From Bernardetiaceae bacterium (GTDB taxonomy: Bacteria > Bacteroidota > Bacteroidia > Cytophagales > Bernardetiaceae): a stretch of DNA of 64,000 nt. The notes beneath the pieces were generated by a model. That model had not been told where the DNA came from and searched no databases. It worked only from the letters and a program-made list of their open reading frames with translations. The stretch lies in assembly GCA_020832465.1 (NCBI GenBank), contig JAFIER010000046.1:1-64000 (forward strand), given 5' to 3'. A program made the position numbers and the translations under genes. Position 1 is the stretch's first letter; each line of letters opens with the position of its first letter. Positions 36,283 to 44,233 of the stretch are shown here, in pieces.

Positions 36283-36322
36283 TACATATAAACAAACAAG
36301 TAAACTAAATTTATGCAAGTAC

Positions 36323-37708
36323 TTATTCGGCAAAGTTACCACTTACAAAGCGTAATTGAGCTTTGGCTTTAGCATATTTACCAATTAAATCTACTGCTTT
36401 GAGCCGTGAATCTATATAAAATCTATCTCTGAGGTTTATAAGAAAGAAGGTTGAGCGTCCGAGTTCAAAAAGAGTTTGTTCTCCGTCTCTTAAAATGAGT
36501 GCATTAGCAACATTTTGTTCTTGCAAATCCCGCATTTTTGATAGTTCTTCTATGCTTTGATGCGCCTGTCTGACTTCGTTGCTAATTCGCTGTTGCAAAA
36601 ACGAAAAGCCAAGCGTTTCTTGTTGTAGTTTAATGCGGGACATACCCAGCTTTGCACGTTCTTTACGCAAAAACAAAGGTGCATAAACTGTAACGCCCAG
36701 TTTGTAATCTTGCATAAAAGCTGCTTCGTTATCAGTTGGATATAAAATAGGTTTTACATCTAAGTTTACTATGGGCATGAGCATAAACTTTGAGAGTTTT
36801 AAATCTACCTCTCGGGCGGCTATTTTTTGCATCGTACTCATGATTTCAGGGTGTTGCTCACGTGCAAATTCAAGCCTACCATCGAGGGAGAATACTTCAC
36901 GTTCGCTTCCAGCACTACTTGGAAATACATCGGGTGAGAGAAAAACAGGCACATTGTCTTCGTCCCACAAAAAGTTGGATAGCATAAGGCGTGCAGCTTC
37001 ATAATCAATGAGTGATTGTCTATAATCTACTTCCCTTCGTTGCGTCTCGAGGCGTGCTTCTACGGAATCTATTCCTCTAAACCTACCAAGCTCGGCTGCG
37101 TCTCTTATACCTTCTAAACGCTCCTCGGCAATGCGCACACTCTCTTCTTGCAAAAGCATTTTTTCGTAGCTTGTGTACCAGTCCCAATAAGCTTTTGCAG
37201 CATCAAAATAAAGTTTGTTTATCATTTTTTGTTGCTCGGCAAGCGACATATCATAAAAAATATTGGCTTTGTTGAGCATTGCCCTACGACTATCAAAAAT
37301 TAAATTGCGCAAAACGGGTAGCGTGATGCCCGCATAAAGAAGCCCTTCATTGGGTACACGCAATTCTGGATTGAGAAACTCACCCTGAGCACGTTCATAG
37401 CCCGCACTTATATCAAAACCTAAAAGGGTCGGAATCTTTAAATCCCCCTGAAAACGGTTATAATATTGTGTCGTTTTGTACTCCTTTGCCGTAAGATTAG
37501 CATATACCGAAGGCTCAAAAGCACCACGTGCATAACGTATCTCCTCTTGTGCAAATGCTGGCATAAGCTCCGCCTGACGCATCAAAGGGTGATAAAGCCG
37601 TAGCATATCAAAAACTTCTGCTAAAGAGAGGCTGTCCTGAGCTTTAGTGAGAGAAGGACAAAAAAATAAGAAAAATGTAAGAACGAGTAGAATAGATTGC
37701 TTTTGCAT
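36323..37708 (-). CDS. TolC-family outer-membrane efflux protein
   Basis: The 461-residue protein has a signal peptide (to KAQD, about residue 25) and the all-alpha/beta-barrel pattern of the TolC family: LAEVFDMLRLYHPLMRQAEL near the N-terminus, two long helical stretches with heptad-like Leu/Ala, and barrel strands such as LGVTVYAPLF. TolC channels carry substrates from an inner-membrane pump and HlyD adaptor across the outer membrane. No pump gene adjoins it; the adaptor/permease pair at 9-12 kb is 25 kb away. ATG at 37708 gives the signal peptide; an earlier in-frame start at 37744 adds twelve residues and is less plausible. Confidence 0.88.
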   Translation of the reverse strand: MQKQSILLVLTFFLFFCPSLTKAQDSLSLAEVFDMLRLYHPLMRQAELMPAFAQEEIRYARGAFEPSVYANLTAKEYKTTQYYNRFQGDLKIPTLLGFDISAGYERAQGEFLNPELRVPNEGLLYAGITLPVLRNLIFDSRRAMLNKANIFYDMSLAEQQKMINKLYFDAAKAYWDWYTSYEKMLLQEESVRIAEERLEGIRDAAELGRFRGIDSVEARLETQRREVDYRQSLIDYEAARLMLSNFLWDEDNVPVFLSPDVFPSSAGSEREVFSLDGRLEFAREQHPEIMSTMQKIAAREVDLKLSKFMLMPIVNLDVKPILYPTDNEAAFMQDYKLGVTVYAPLFLRKERAKLGMSRIKLQQETLGFSFLQQRISNEVRQAHQSIEELSKMRDLQEQNVANALILRDGEQTLFELGRSTFFLINLRDRFYIDSRLKAVDLIGKYAKAKAQLRFVSGNFAE

Positions 37709-37766
37709 CTTAATATATAAATTTTTTGTCTTAATTTTACGCAATGAAAGCGCAATGATAGAAAAC

Positions 37767-37868
37767 CATACTACTAAACAGGCTCCATCAAGAAATAATA
37801 TTTCTCAAAGAAATGTCATTTCTGAGCCCATTTTTCCATAACGCTATGGAAAAATGTATAGTAGTATG
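37767..37868 (+). mobile_element. Family A MITE, copy A8
   Basis: CATACTAC at 37767 to GTAGTATG ending 37868, 102 bp. Hairpin 1 is intact; hairpin 2 is shortened to CATTTTTCCATA and CTATGGAAAAATG around ACG. The flanks ATAGAAAAC (37758-37766) and ATAGAAAGC (37869-37877) match 8 of 9. The rest of the 37709-38082 spacer is AT-rich and shows nothing else. Confidence 0.85.
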
Positions 37869-38082
37869 ATAGAAAGCATACATTTGCGCGCTTTTATTTT
37901 GAAAATGAGTTTTTTGAATACCAAAAAACGCCATAAACTTTTATGTAAATACACATTGATTTATGAGTTTACAAAAATAGTTTATTGCAAGCAAAAATTC
38001 ACTTTTTGCAAGCAAACTTCTAAAACTTTTATGTTTTGTTAAAGACTATAAGCCACAAGCCTATTTTATTTACCCATATTTT

Positions 38083-39132
38083 ATGAACACTACCAAAAAT
38101 ATTTTTGATTATTTGCGACCGCACATCGCTGCCCTTAAGCCTTATAGCTCGGCAAGAGATGAGTTTAGCGGAAGCGAAGGCATATTTTTAGATGCCAATG
38201 AAAACCCTTATCAAAACTCCGAAAAAGCACTTAATCGCTATCCAGACCCCTTACAAAAGCAATTAAAAGCGCAAATTGCGATACTTAAAGCCTGCAAAGC
38301 AGAGCAAATTTTTTTGGGCAACGGAAGCGATGAAGCCATTGATTTGCTTATAAGGGCTTTTTGCGAACCTCAAAAAGATAGCATACTTATTACACCGCCG
38401 ACCTATGGAATGTATAGAGTAAGTGCTGATATACATCAAATTCATATCGCACACGCACCCCTGGCACCCGAAACGTTTGAAATTGAGCCAGAAGATTTAC
38501 TCATAAAAGCAAAAGCATCAAAAGCCAAAATTGTTTTTTTGTGTAGCCCCAATAATCCGACAGGAAACTGTCCACTCACGCTACAGCAAATTGCATATAT
38601 AGCCCAAAAACTCGATGCTTTGCTCGTTATTGATGAGGCTTATGCCGATTTTGCGCTCATGCCCTCGGCAATCAAACTCCTCGAGGAACATGAAAACCTG
38701 CTCGTATTACAAACATTTTCTAAAGCCTGGGGATTAGCTGCTTTGAGGCTCGGTATGGCATTTGCCAATCCTAAGCTCATCGCTATTCTCAACAAAATCA
38801 AACCGCCTTATAATATCAATGCACTTACACAGCAATATGCACAAAAAGCATTGGCTGCTATTGAAAATAAAGATAAACAAGTGAGTGAAATTAAGCAAAG
38901 AAGAGCCTATTTAGCAGAAGCACTACGCCAAAAAAGTAATGTAGTGAAAGTTTTTGACTCAGAAGCTAATTTTTTGTTGGTAAGGGTAGATGATGCTGAT
39001 GCTGTGTATCAAAAAATGTTAGCACATAAAATTATCTTGAGAAACCGAAGCCGAGAGCTACACTGCGAGAATTGCTTACGCATAACTATTGGCACAGAGC
39101 AAGAGGTCGAAATGCTACTCAGGTGTTGGTAA
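38083..39132 (+). CDS. hisC: Histidinol-phosphate aminotransferase
   Basis: HisC is a PLP-dependent aminotransferase in histidine synthesis. The 349-residue protein has the type I fold signatures FLDANENPYQNS, ILITPPTYGMYRV, FLCSPNNPTGN, VIDEAYADF and the PLP lysine in LQTFSKAWGLAALRLGMAFA, then NFLLVRVDDADAVY and ELHCENCLRITIGT at the C-terminus. The length fits. It is not with other his genes here, which is unusual because hisC is often in a his operon. Some HisC-like enzymes act on aromatic amino acids, so histidine specificity is likely but not proved. It converges with the HNH nuclease gene. Confidence 0.9.
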   Translation: MNTTKNIFDYLRPHIAALKPYSSARDEFSGSEGIFLDANENPYQNSEKALNRYPDPLQKQLKAQIAILKACKAEQIFLGNGSDEAIDLLIRAFCEPQKDSILITPPTYGMYRVSADIHQIHIAHAPLAPETFEIEPEDLLIKAKASKAKIVFLCSPNNPTGNCPLTLQQIAYIAQKLDALLVIDEAYADFALMPSAIKLLEEHENLLVLQTFSKAWGLAALRLGMAFANPKLIAILNKIKPPYNINALTQQYAQKALAAIENKDKQVSEIKQRRAYLAEALRQKSNVVKVFDSEANFLLVRVDDADAVYQKMLAHKIILRNRSRELHCENCLRITIGTEQEVEMLLRCW

Positions 39133-39170
39133 GTACTTGCATAAATTTAGTTTACATGATTATTGGTGGG

Positions 39171-39198
39171 GGTAGCAAACACGGCGATAGTAGTTGCC
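39171..39198 (-). repeat. Family D repeat fragment (D4)
   Basis: GGTAGCAAACACGGCGATAG and following bases are the reverse complement of the conserved part of D3 (36245-36272). GGCTGAATTTTAG just downstream also matches D3. Confidence 0.5.
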
Positions 39199-39285
39199 TA
39201 AGGCTGAATTTTAGAGCTAACATAGTCCCTTACCCCCCTCGCCTAATTACTTGACCTTTAATAAATATTTGTGCGCTATAAGTTA

Positions 39286-39373
39286 CTTCCGAAGCTGGAG
39301 CTTCGGGCTACATTTTTTAAAAACTGTGAAGGCTGAAACTATCTAAGTTGATTTACCAACTTGACGTACACCC
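39286..39373 (-). repeat. Family C repeat, copy C2
   Basis: CCGAAGCTGGAGCTTCGGG, then GTGAAGGCTGAAACTATCTA and CCAACTTGACGTACACCC; reverse complement of C1 from 24484 in the same order. This and D4 fill most of the 39133-39466 spacer. Confidence 0.65.
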
Positions 39374-39398
39374 ATGTAAAATCATGAGTATAGGCGAG

Positions 39399-39450
39399 CT
39401 TGTTTACAACATGTTTTTAAGGATTTTAATAAAAACATGTTGTAAACAAG
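39399..39450. terminator. Long palindrome between hisC and the HNH nuclease gene
   Basis: Perfect 21-bp arms (39399-39419 and 39430-39450, core TTGTTTACAACATGTTTT) with a 10-base loop, at the point where two convergent genes end. T/A-rich flanks are consistent with bidirectional termination. Confidence 0.72.
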
Positions 39451-39466
39451 TCTTTTGCCACTAACA

Positions 39467-39970
39467 CTAATGCAACAGATAGGGTTGCCATGAGTCATCA
39501 CCTATGCGTGAAAAGTCTCTTAAAAACATCACAAAAGTAGGCTTAAAAGGCTCATAAGGCAAGTTCATGCCAATTTTTTCGAGCGAATAATTGCCTTTGT
39601 GTGAGTTGCAACGCTGGCAGGCTGTAACCAAATTAGTCCAAGAAGTTTTACCGCCTTGCGAACGGGGTATGACGTGGTCTAGGGTGAGTAATGCTTTGTT
39701 GCGTTCCCCACAATATACACATTGATAATTGTCTCTTTTGAAAAGATTCTGACGTGAAAGCACCACGCCCCTATAAGGCACTTTGACATAACGCATCAAA
39801 CGAATGACCGATGGCATAGGAAAAGAACGAGATACAGTACGCAAAAAGCCATCTTTTACGCTACTTACAAGTTCTGCTTTTTGCATATATACCAATACAA
39901 AAGCCTTGCTTGCGCTGCATACAGAAATCGCCCGATAATCAGCATTCAAAACCAAAACTTTACTTTTCAT
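39467..39970 (-). CDS. HNH endonuclease family protein
   Basis: The 167-residue protein has the zinc-binding HNH fold. CVYCGERNKALLTLDHVIPRS carries the first Cys pair and catalytic His, GGKTSWTNLVTACQRCN holds the Asn and second Cys pair, and SHKGNYSLEKIGM follows. The N-terminus (VLVLNADYRAISVCSASKAFVLVY) and middle region (PMPSVIRLMRYVKVP) match a widely conserved bacterial HNH family whose biological role is unclear. It is not next to restriction, intron or phage genes. Length is typical. Confidence 0.88.
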   Translation of the reverse strand: MKSKVLVLNADYRAISVCSASKAFVLVYMQKAELVSSVKDGFLRTVSRSFPMPSVIRLMRYVKVPYRGVVLSRQNLFKRDNYQCVYCGERNKALLTLDHVIPRSQGGKTSWTNLVTACQRCNSHKGNYSLEKIGMNLPYEPFKPTFVMFLRDFSRIGDDSWQPYLLH

Positions 39971-40209
39971 AATACCAAACAGATTTGTACTACTGCGAAA
40001 CTACTAAAATAAAAAAAACTATGTGTTAAGGATAGTTTAAAATATTGTTTTGTTTTATCAAAAATATAGGCTAAAAACTTTGTAACAATCTGATTTATAC
40101 AAAAGTTCATGGTATTTTTGAATTTTTATGCTAATGCAAAAAGTTCTACCTTAGCATGCGAATCAGAGATGCAGTGTTCGCCCCGCAAATTTTTATAGTT
40201 CATTTTTAG

Positions 40210-40330
40210 TTTCAGCACTCACCATTTTTCGCCAACTATAGCCCGAAGATCCAGCTTCGGAAGTTTACAATAAAGCTGGAGCTTTAAATTAGCTTAGAAA
40301 TAATATTTCTGACAGAAATGTTATTTTGGG
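40210..40330 (+). repeat. Family C copy C3 joined to a family A hairpin (A9)
   Basis: TTTCAGCACTCACC, GCCCGAAGATCCAGCTTCGG and AAAGCTGGAGCTTT are family C; AGCTTAGAAATAATATTTCT with its mate is family A hairpin 1. In the 39971-40449 spacer only this repeat and the -7 box at 40381 are recognised; the part next to the HNH gene is AT-rich with nothing evident. Confidence 0.55.
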
Positions 40331-40380
40331 GCTAATTTAGCAAAGTTGTTGTGCACCCTAATTTCTTACATTTAATTTTG

Positions 40381-40388
40381 TATCTTTG
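40381..40388 (+). promoter_or_regulatory. Candidate -7 box (TATCTTTG) for scpA
   Basis: TATCTTTG matches TAnnTTTG and would give a leader of about 55 bases for ATG at 40450. Confidence 0.5.
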
Positions 40389-40449
40389 TAATGCGCTTGG
40401 GCGCAACGCCTAATTTATACGCTTGTTATTACCATTTGGAAAAATACTT

Positions 40450-41259
40450 ATGAATGCTTACGAAATAAAATTACCTATTTTTGAAGGTCCTTTTGACTTG
40501 CTTCTGTTTTTTATAGAGCGAGACGAGTTAGATATTTATGATATTCCGATAGCTAAAATTACAGGCGATTTTTTAGCTTATATGCGTGCGCTCGAGCAGC
40601 TCAACATCGAAGTAACCAGTGATTTTATCCTCATGGCAGCTACACTCATGAGTATCAAAGCCAAGATGCTAATTCCAAGAGAAGAACTCAATAAAGGCAG
40701 TAACGATCCACGCAAATCTTTAATTGATAAAATTCTGGAATACAAACGCTACAAACCCGTCTTAGAAAAACTCAAAGCCCTCGAGGAAGAAGAGGAAGGA
40801 CGCTGGGCAAGAGGCAACCTTAAAGCAGAGCTCAAGCAACTTTCCAAAGAAATTCAAGGAGATATGGATTTGAAAGATTTGGATTTGTATAAGCTACTCC
40901 GCGCCTATCAAGAGGTTATAGCAGACTATGAGCTCCGCCGTACACGCATTCATAGCATACGCCCTTATCCTTACAGTGTGAGTGGGCAGCGCGATTTTAT
41001 GATTCGAGAGTTACAAAAACGAGAGCGTTGGCATTTCAAAGAAATTTTAGTGTATAGCGAAGATCGAATTTTAGTGGTTTTTAATTTTTTGGCAATTCTC
41101 GAGCTTTTGCAACGAGGCGTACTCGGTATTGAGGCCGACCATTCGCCAGAATTTAATGATTTTATGATTTATTGGCAGGGCGATAATGAAGAAAACGACG
41201 AGCATACAGCAACATTACCAAAAATGCCACAAGCAGGAAGCCAAACATCAATAGAATAG
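40450..41259 (+). CDS. scpA: Segregation and condensation protein A
   Basis: ScpA is the kleisin that bridges the heads of the SMC dimer in the bacterial condensin. The 269-residue protein opens with YEIKLPIFEGPFDLLLFFIE and continues ELDIYDIPIAKITGDFLAYM, both family signatures. MAATLMSIKAKMLIPRE follows, a charged middle carries the KRYKPVLEKLK helix, and the C-terminal winged helix region includes VVFNFLAILELLQRGVLGI. ATG at 40450 is favoured because it starts five residues before the first signature and follows a -7 box. Its last 98 bases overlap the convergent MFS transporter gene. No scpB lies next to it. Confidence 0.95.
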   Translation: MNAYEIKLPIFEGPFDLLLFFIERDELDIYDIPIAKITGDFLAYMRALEQLNIEVTSDFILMAATLMSIKAKMLIPREELNKGSNDPRKSLIDKILEYKRYKPVLEKLKALEEEEEGRWARGNLKAELKQLSKEIQGDMDLKDLDLYKLLRAYQEVIADYELRRTRIHSIRPYPYSVSGQRDFMIRELQKRERWHFKEILVYSEDRILVVFNFLAILELLQRGVLGIEADHSPEFNDFMIYWQGDNEENDEHTATLPKMPQAGSQTSIE

Positions 41260-42445
41260 CGTAGCGTACATTGTCGCCTATAGCAAAAAAAGGCAATGCA
41301 AGCAATGATATAAGCAGTGTGCGTAGCAGTACATTAAACATACTAAATACGCTATTTACCCTGCCTACAAGCGCATTAGGAACTCGCTCTAAAATGTAAG
41401 TCAGGCGCATGATGCGTGTGCTTGAGTTGGCAAAACCCATCACAAAACCCGCTAAGAGAAGTATCCATTCTGCTTTGCTAAAAAACAAAAAACAAAGACT
41501 TATAAGCACGATACCCATTGCCCACAAAATAGCAGTAGGTATGCTCAAGTATTTTAAGGCCTGCCGCACAAGCAAACCCGATATAACTGAACCAAAAGCC
41601 ATGGTCATACGGTAAAGCCCAAATATTTGTGCATCTGATGCTAAATAATTGGTGATATACATAGGCAAAATCCCATACAAAATAACCAACATCGATATAA
41701 AAACACTGAAAGATGACAAACCAAAAATCAATAGCAAACGATTGCTACGCAAATAACCAAAACCAGTTTTGATGCGCCTAAGCACCGGACCACGCTCAAT
41801 TTGAGGTACTTGAAACGGCCGATAGCGAATTTGTATAATAAAAATAACCGCAAGCAAATAAGCACAACCATCGATAAAAAATATTTGTTCAATCCCTAAT
41901 TTAGGCACGTATAAAGTCCAATGGAAAGACCAACTACCTAACTGCAAAAACATAGATCGCTCAAAACCCTCAAGCAAGAGCGCGCCCAAAAAGCCCGCCG
42001 TAGCTAATGCAGACTGACCCACAACTTCAATATAAGAGTTGATACGGCTGTAATCTTCTGGTGCTACAAGCTGCTGTGCAAAAGCATAAAGATTCGGAAA
42101 ATGAACCTGATAACCCAGCATCGTTATCATAAAAACTGATAATATAGCATAGCTCGGAAGCCCACCTTCCACAAGACCTATAGTGCCGATAATAAAAATT
42201 AAAAGCCCCTCTGTAATGTTGCGCACCAAAAATACCAATTTACGTGGATAGCGATCTACTAATGAACCCGCAAAAAGTCCCCAAAAAAGCATGGCAAAAG
42301 TAATCAAAGCATAATAAAAATTGAAAGTTTCTGACGCACCTATACGAGCAAAATGCCAAGGCACGCTAATCATAGCTATGCCTTGTGCCATACCCAAAAG
42401 TGCATTAGCAAGAAAAAGATAAACAATAGCAGATTTATTAGGCAT
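41162..42445 (-). CDS. MFS transporter (MFS_3/EntS-like)
   Basis: The 427-residue protein has about 12 TM segments and MFS motifs including AGSLVDRYPRKLVFLVRNITEG (first 20 residues form loop 2-3) and a second-half TRIMRLTYILERVPNALVGR segment, which marks the MFS_3 group that includes the EntS-type exporters. The substrate is unknown. Starts at 42445 (ATG); an in-frame TTG at 42502 adds nineteen residues that lack a membrane helix. Its coding end overlaps that of scpA by 98 bases, an unusually large convergent overlap, so both tails are read in antisense. Confidence 0.87.
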   Translation of the reverse strand: MPNKSAIVYLFLANALLGMAQGIAMISVPWHFARIGASETFNFYYALITFAMLFWGLFAGSLVDRYPRKLVFLVRNITEGLLIFIIGTIGLVEGGLPSYAILSVFMITMLGYQVHFPNLYAFAQQLVAPEDYSRINSYIEVVGQSALATAGFLGALLLEGFERSMFLQLGSWSFHWTLYVPKLGIEQIFFIDGCAYLLAVIFIIQIRYRPFQVPQIERGPVLRRIKTGFGYLRSNRLLLIFGLSSFSVFISMLVILYGILPMYITNYLASDAQIFGLYRMTMAFGSVISGLLVRQALKYLSIPTAILWAMGIVLISLCFLFFSKAEWILLLAGFVMGFANSSTRIMRLTYILERVPNALVGRVNSVFSMFNVLLRTLLISLLALPFFAIGDNVRYAILLMFGFLLVAFLVMLLYARRFLHYRPANKS

Positions 42446-42571
42446 AAAATCTAAATAGTCGGAAAGGTGAGATGAGGTATTCGAAAAGAACTGCGGCTGC
42501 AAAAGCTATGATTGCCAATGCTTAAATAATTTCACAATTTTTACGTCGTTTTAATAAAAAATTCGTATTTT

Positions 42572-42615
42572 GGTAGTGGGTAATAAGTAAAGCCAAGTAA
42601 GGCTTTAAAACTGCC
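42572..42615 (+). repeat. Possible shortened family B element (B3)
   Basis: GGTAGTGGGTAATAAGTAAA at the left and AAAACTGCC at the right resemble family B ends, with about half of the middle missing. TATTTT flanks it on both sides. Weak resemblance, so only tentative. Confidence 0.35.
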
Positions 42616-42709
42616 TATTTTCAAAAAATGTTATATTTTGTTTCAATTTTGCCATATTTTGAAAGACGCTCAAAGTTGAATTTAACAGAATCAAAAATAT
42701 TAAATCAAT

Positions 42710-44020
42710 ATGTCCCGAACTCTCTTGCTTACTTTGATTTGCCTGCTTGCATCGCTTTTGCAAGCACAAGACAAAAAAAATGATTATTTTGCTAACTTAG
42801 ATAAGGCTTTCGAGCATAAGGATTTGCGCTATAGCTTTCATGGCCTTATGGTTTATGATTTAGACAAACAAAAAACATTATATAGCTATAATGCCGACCG
42901 CTATTTTACGCCTGCTTCTAATGTCAAAATTGCAACTTTTTATGTCGGTTTGAAAGCATTAAAAACGCAGCTACCTTCTATTAAGTACCTTATTAAAGGC
43001 GATTCACTTATTTTTTGGGGAACGGGAGACCCTACGTTTTTACACCCCAAGTTTGATAATCAAGCAGTTTTTAATTTTTTTAAACAGCATACAAACAAAA
43101 AACTTTTTTTTGCTACGAATAACTTTACTGACGAACATTTTGGAGACGGCTGGGCATGGGAAGACTACCGCACCCGTTTTGCACCCGAGAAATCCGCTTT
43201 TCCTATCTATGGCAATGCCGTAGAGTTTACGGCTGACGAGGATTGTAAAGTTACGGCTTCGCCTGAAATATTTATTTATTTTAGCGAGGACGAAAACTTG
43301 GATACAAAGCGTAAGTTTGAAATTACACGCAACTTAGGTGAAAATTATTTTAGATACAAATTAGATAATTTCAAAGGATCGGTAAGCCATACCGTACCCT
43401 TCCACGCCACGCCTATTTTTATAGCACAACTTCTTAGCGATACATTGCGCATGCCCGTAGGCCTGATAGATTACCCCTGCCCAGCTAATCTGACTACACT
43501 TTATACCGCAAATCGCAATGAAGTGCTTAAGCGTGTGATGGTATATAGTGATAATTTTTTGGCAGAGCAAACCCTACTCATGGCTTCAGAAGTTATTTTT
43601 GGAGACTTGAACACAACCCAAGTTATCAATTTTGCAAAGCGTTACTACCTCAATGACTTAGAGCAAATGCCACGATGGGTCGACGGCTCGGGGCTGTCTC
43701 GTTATAATCTGTTCACGCCTCATTCTTTTGTGCAGATTTTGGCAAAAATTCATAAAATCATGCCCGAAAAAGAACTTTTTGAAATGATGGCAGCAGGCGG
43801 AAAATCAGGCACACTCTACCGAAGGTATAAAAAATATCCTACTTTTCTCTATGCCAAAACAGGTACTCTGAGCAACCACCACTGCCTGAGTGGATACCTG
43901 GTTACAAAAAGTGGAAAACGCTTGTGTTTTTCTTTTTTGAATAACCACCATATCGTCTCCGCAGGTAAAATCGCAGACCACATGGAAAAAATACTTACCG
44001 ATATTTACCTAAACTATTAG
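42710..44020 (+). CDS. dacB: D-Ala-D-Ala carboxypeptidase / endopeptidase (S13, DacB type)
   Basis: This S13 serine peptidase trims or cuts peptidoglycan peptides. The 436-residue protein has a signal peptide (to about residue 19, LLQAQ). The catalytic SxxK is in TPASNVKIAT, the SxN element in YSDNFLAEQ and the KTG element in AKTGTLSNHH, with the large insert between SxxK and SxN that is typical of the DacB group. FTPASNVK and MPRWVDGSGLSRYN are further family segments. It stands alone on the plus strand. The spacer to the next gene (44021-44233) shows no terminator. Confidence 0.93.
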   Translation: MSRTLLLTLICLLASLLQAQDKKNDYFANLDKAFEHKDLRYSFHGLMVYDLDKQKTLYSYNADRYFTPASNVKIATFYVGLKALKTQLPSIKYLIKGDSLIFWGTGDPTFLHPKFDNQAVFNFFKQHTNKKLFFATNNFTDEHFGDGWAWEDYRTRFAPEKSAFPIYGNAVEFTADEDCKVTASPEIFIYFSEDENLDTKRKFEITRNLGENYFRYKLDNFKGSVSHTVPFHATPIFIAQLLSDTLRMPVGLIDYPCPANLTTLYTANRNEVLKRVMVYSDNFLAEQTLLMASEVIFGDLNTTQVINFAKRYYLNDLEQMPRWVDGSGLSRYNLFTPHSFVQILAKIHKIMPEKELFEMMAAGGKSGTLYRRYKKYPTFLYAKTGTLSNHHCLSGYLVTKSGKRLCFSFLNNHHIVSAGKIADHMEKILTDIYLNY

Positions 44021-44233
44021 GCAGATAGCGATAAAACGATACGTTATTGAATCTTAAAACAATGAAAATATATCCCCAACTGATTCATTTGTATAACTTT
44101 AGCGCACAATTATTTGTTTTTATTAAACTTAGACTGTATATTTAGCGTTAATTGTGATTAAACGAGCAAATATAACCTACCTCAATCAATCCCTGAGGCT
44201 ATGCAATATCCAAAAATCTAATATCTATTTCTT

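Noticed and set aside
39467-39970. HNH gene as a homing or restriction nuclease island
   Set aside because: No intron, methylase, phage or mobile-element gene adjoins it, and the family is a widely conserved chromosomal one.
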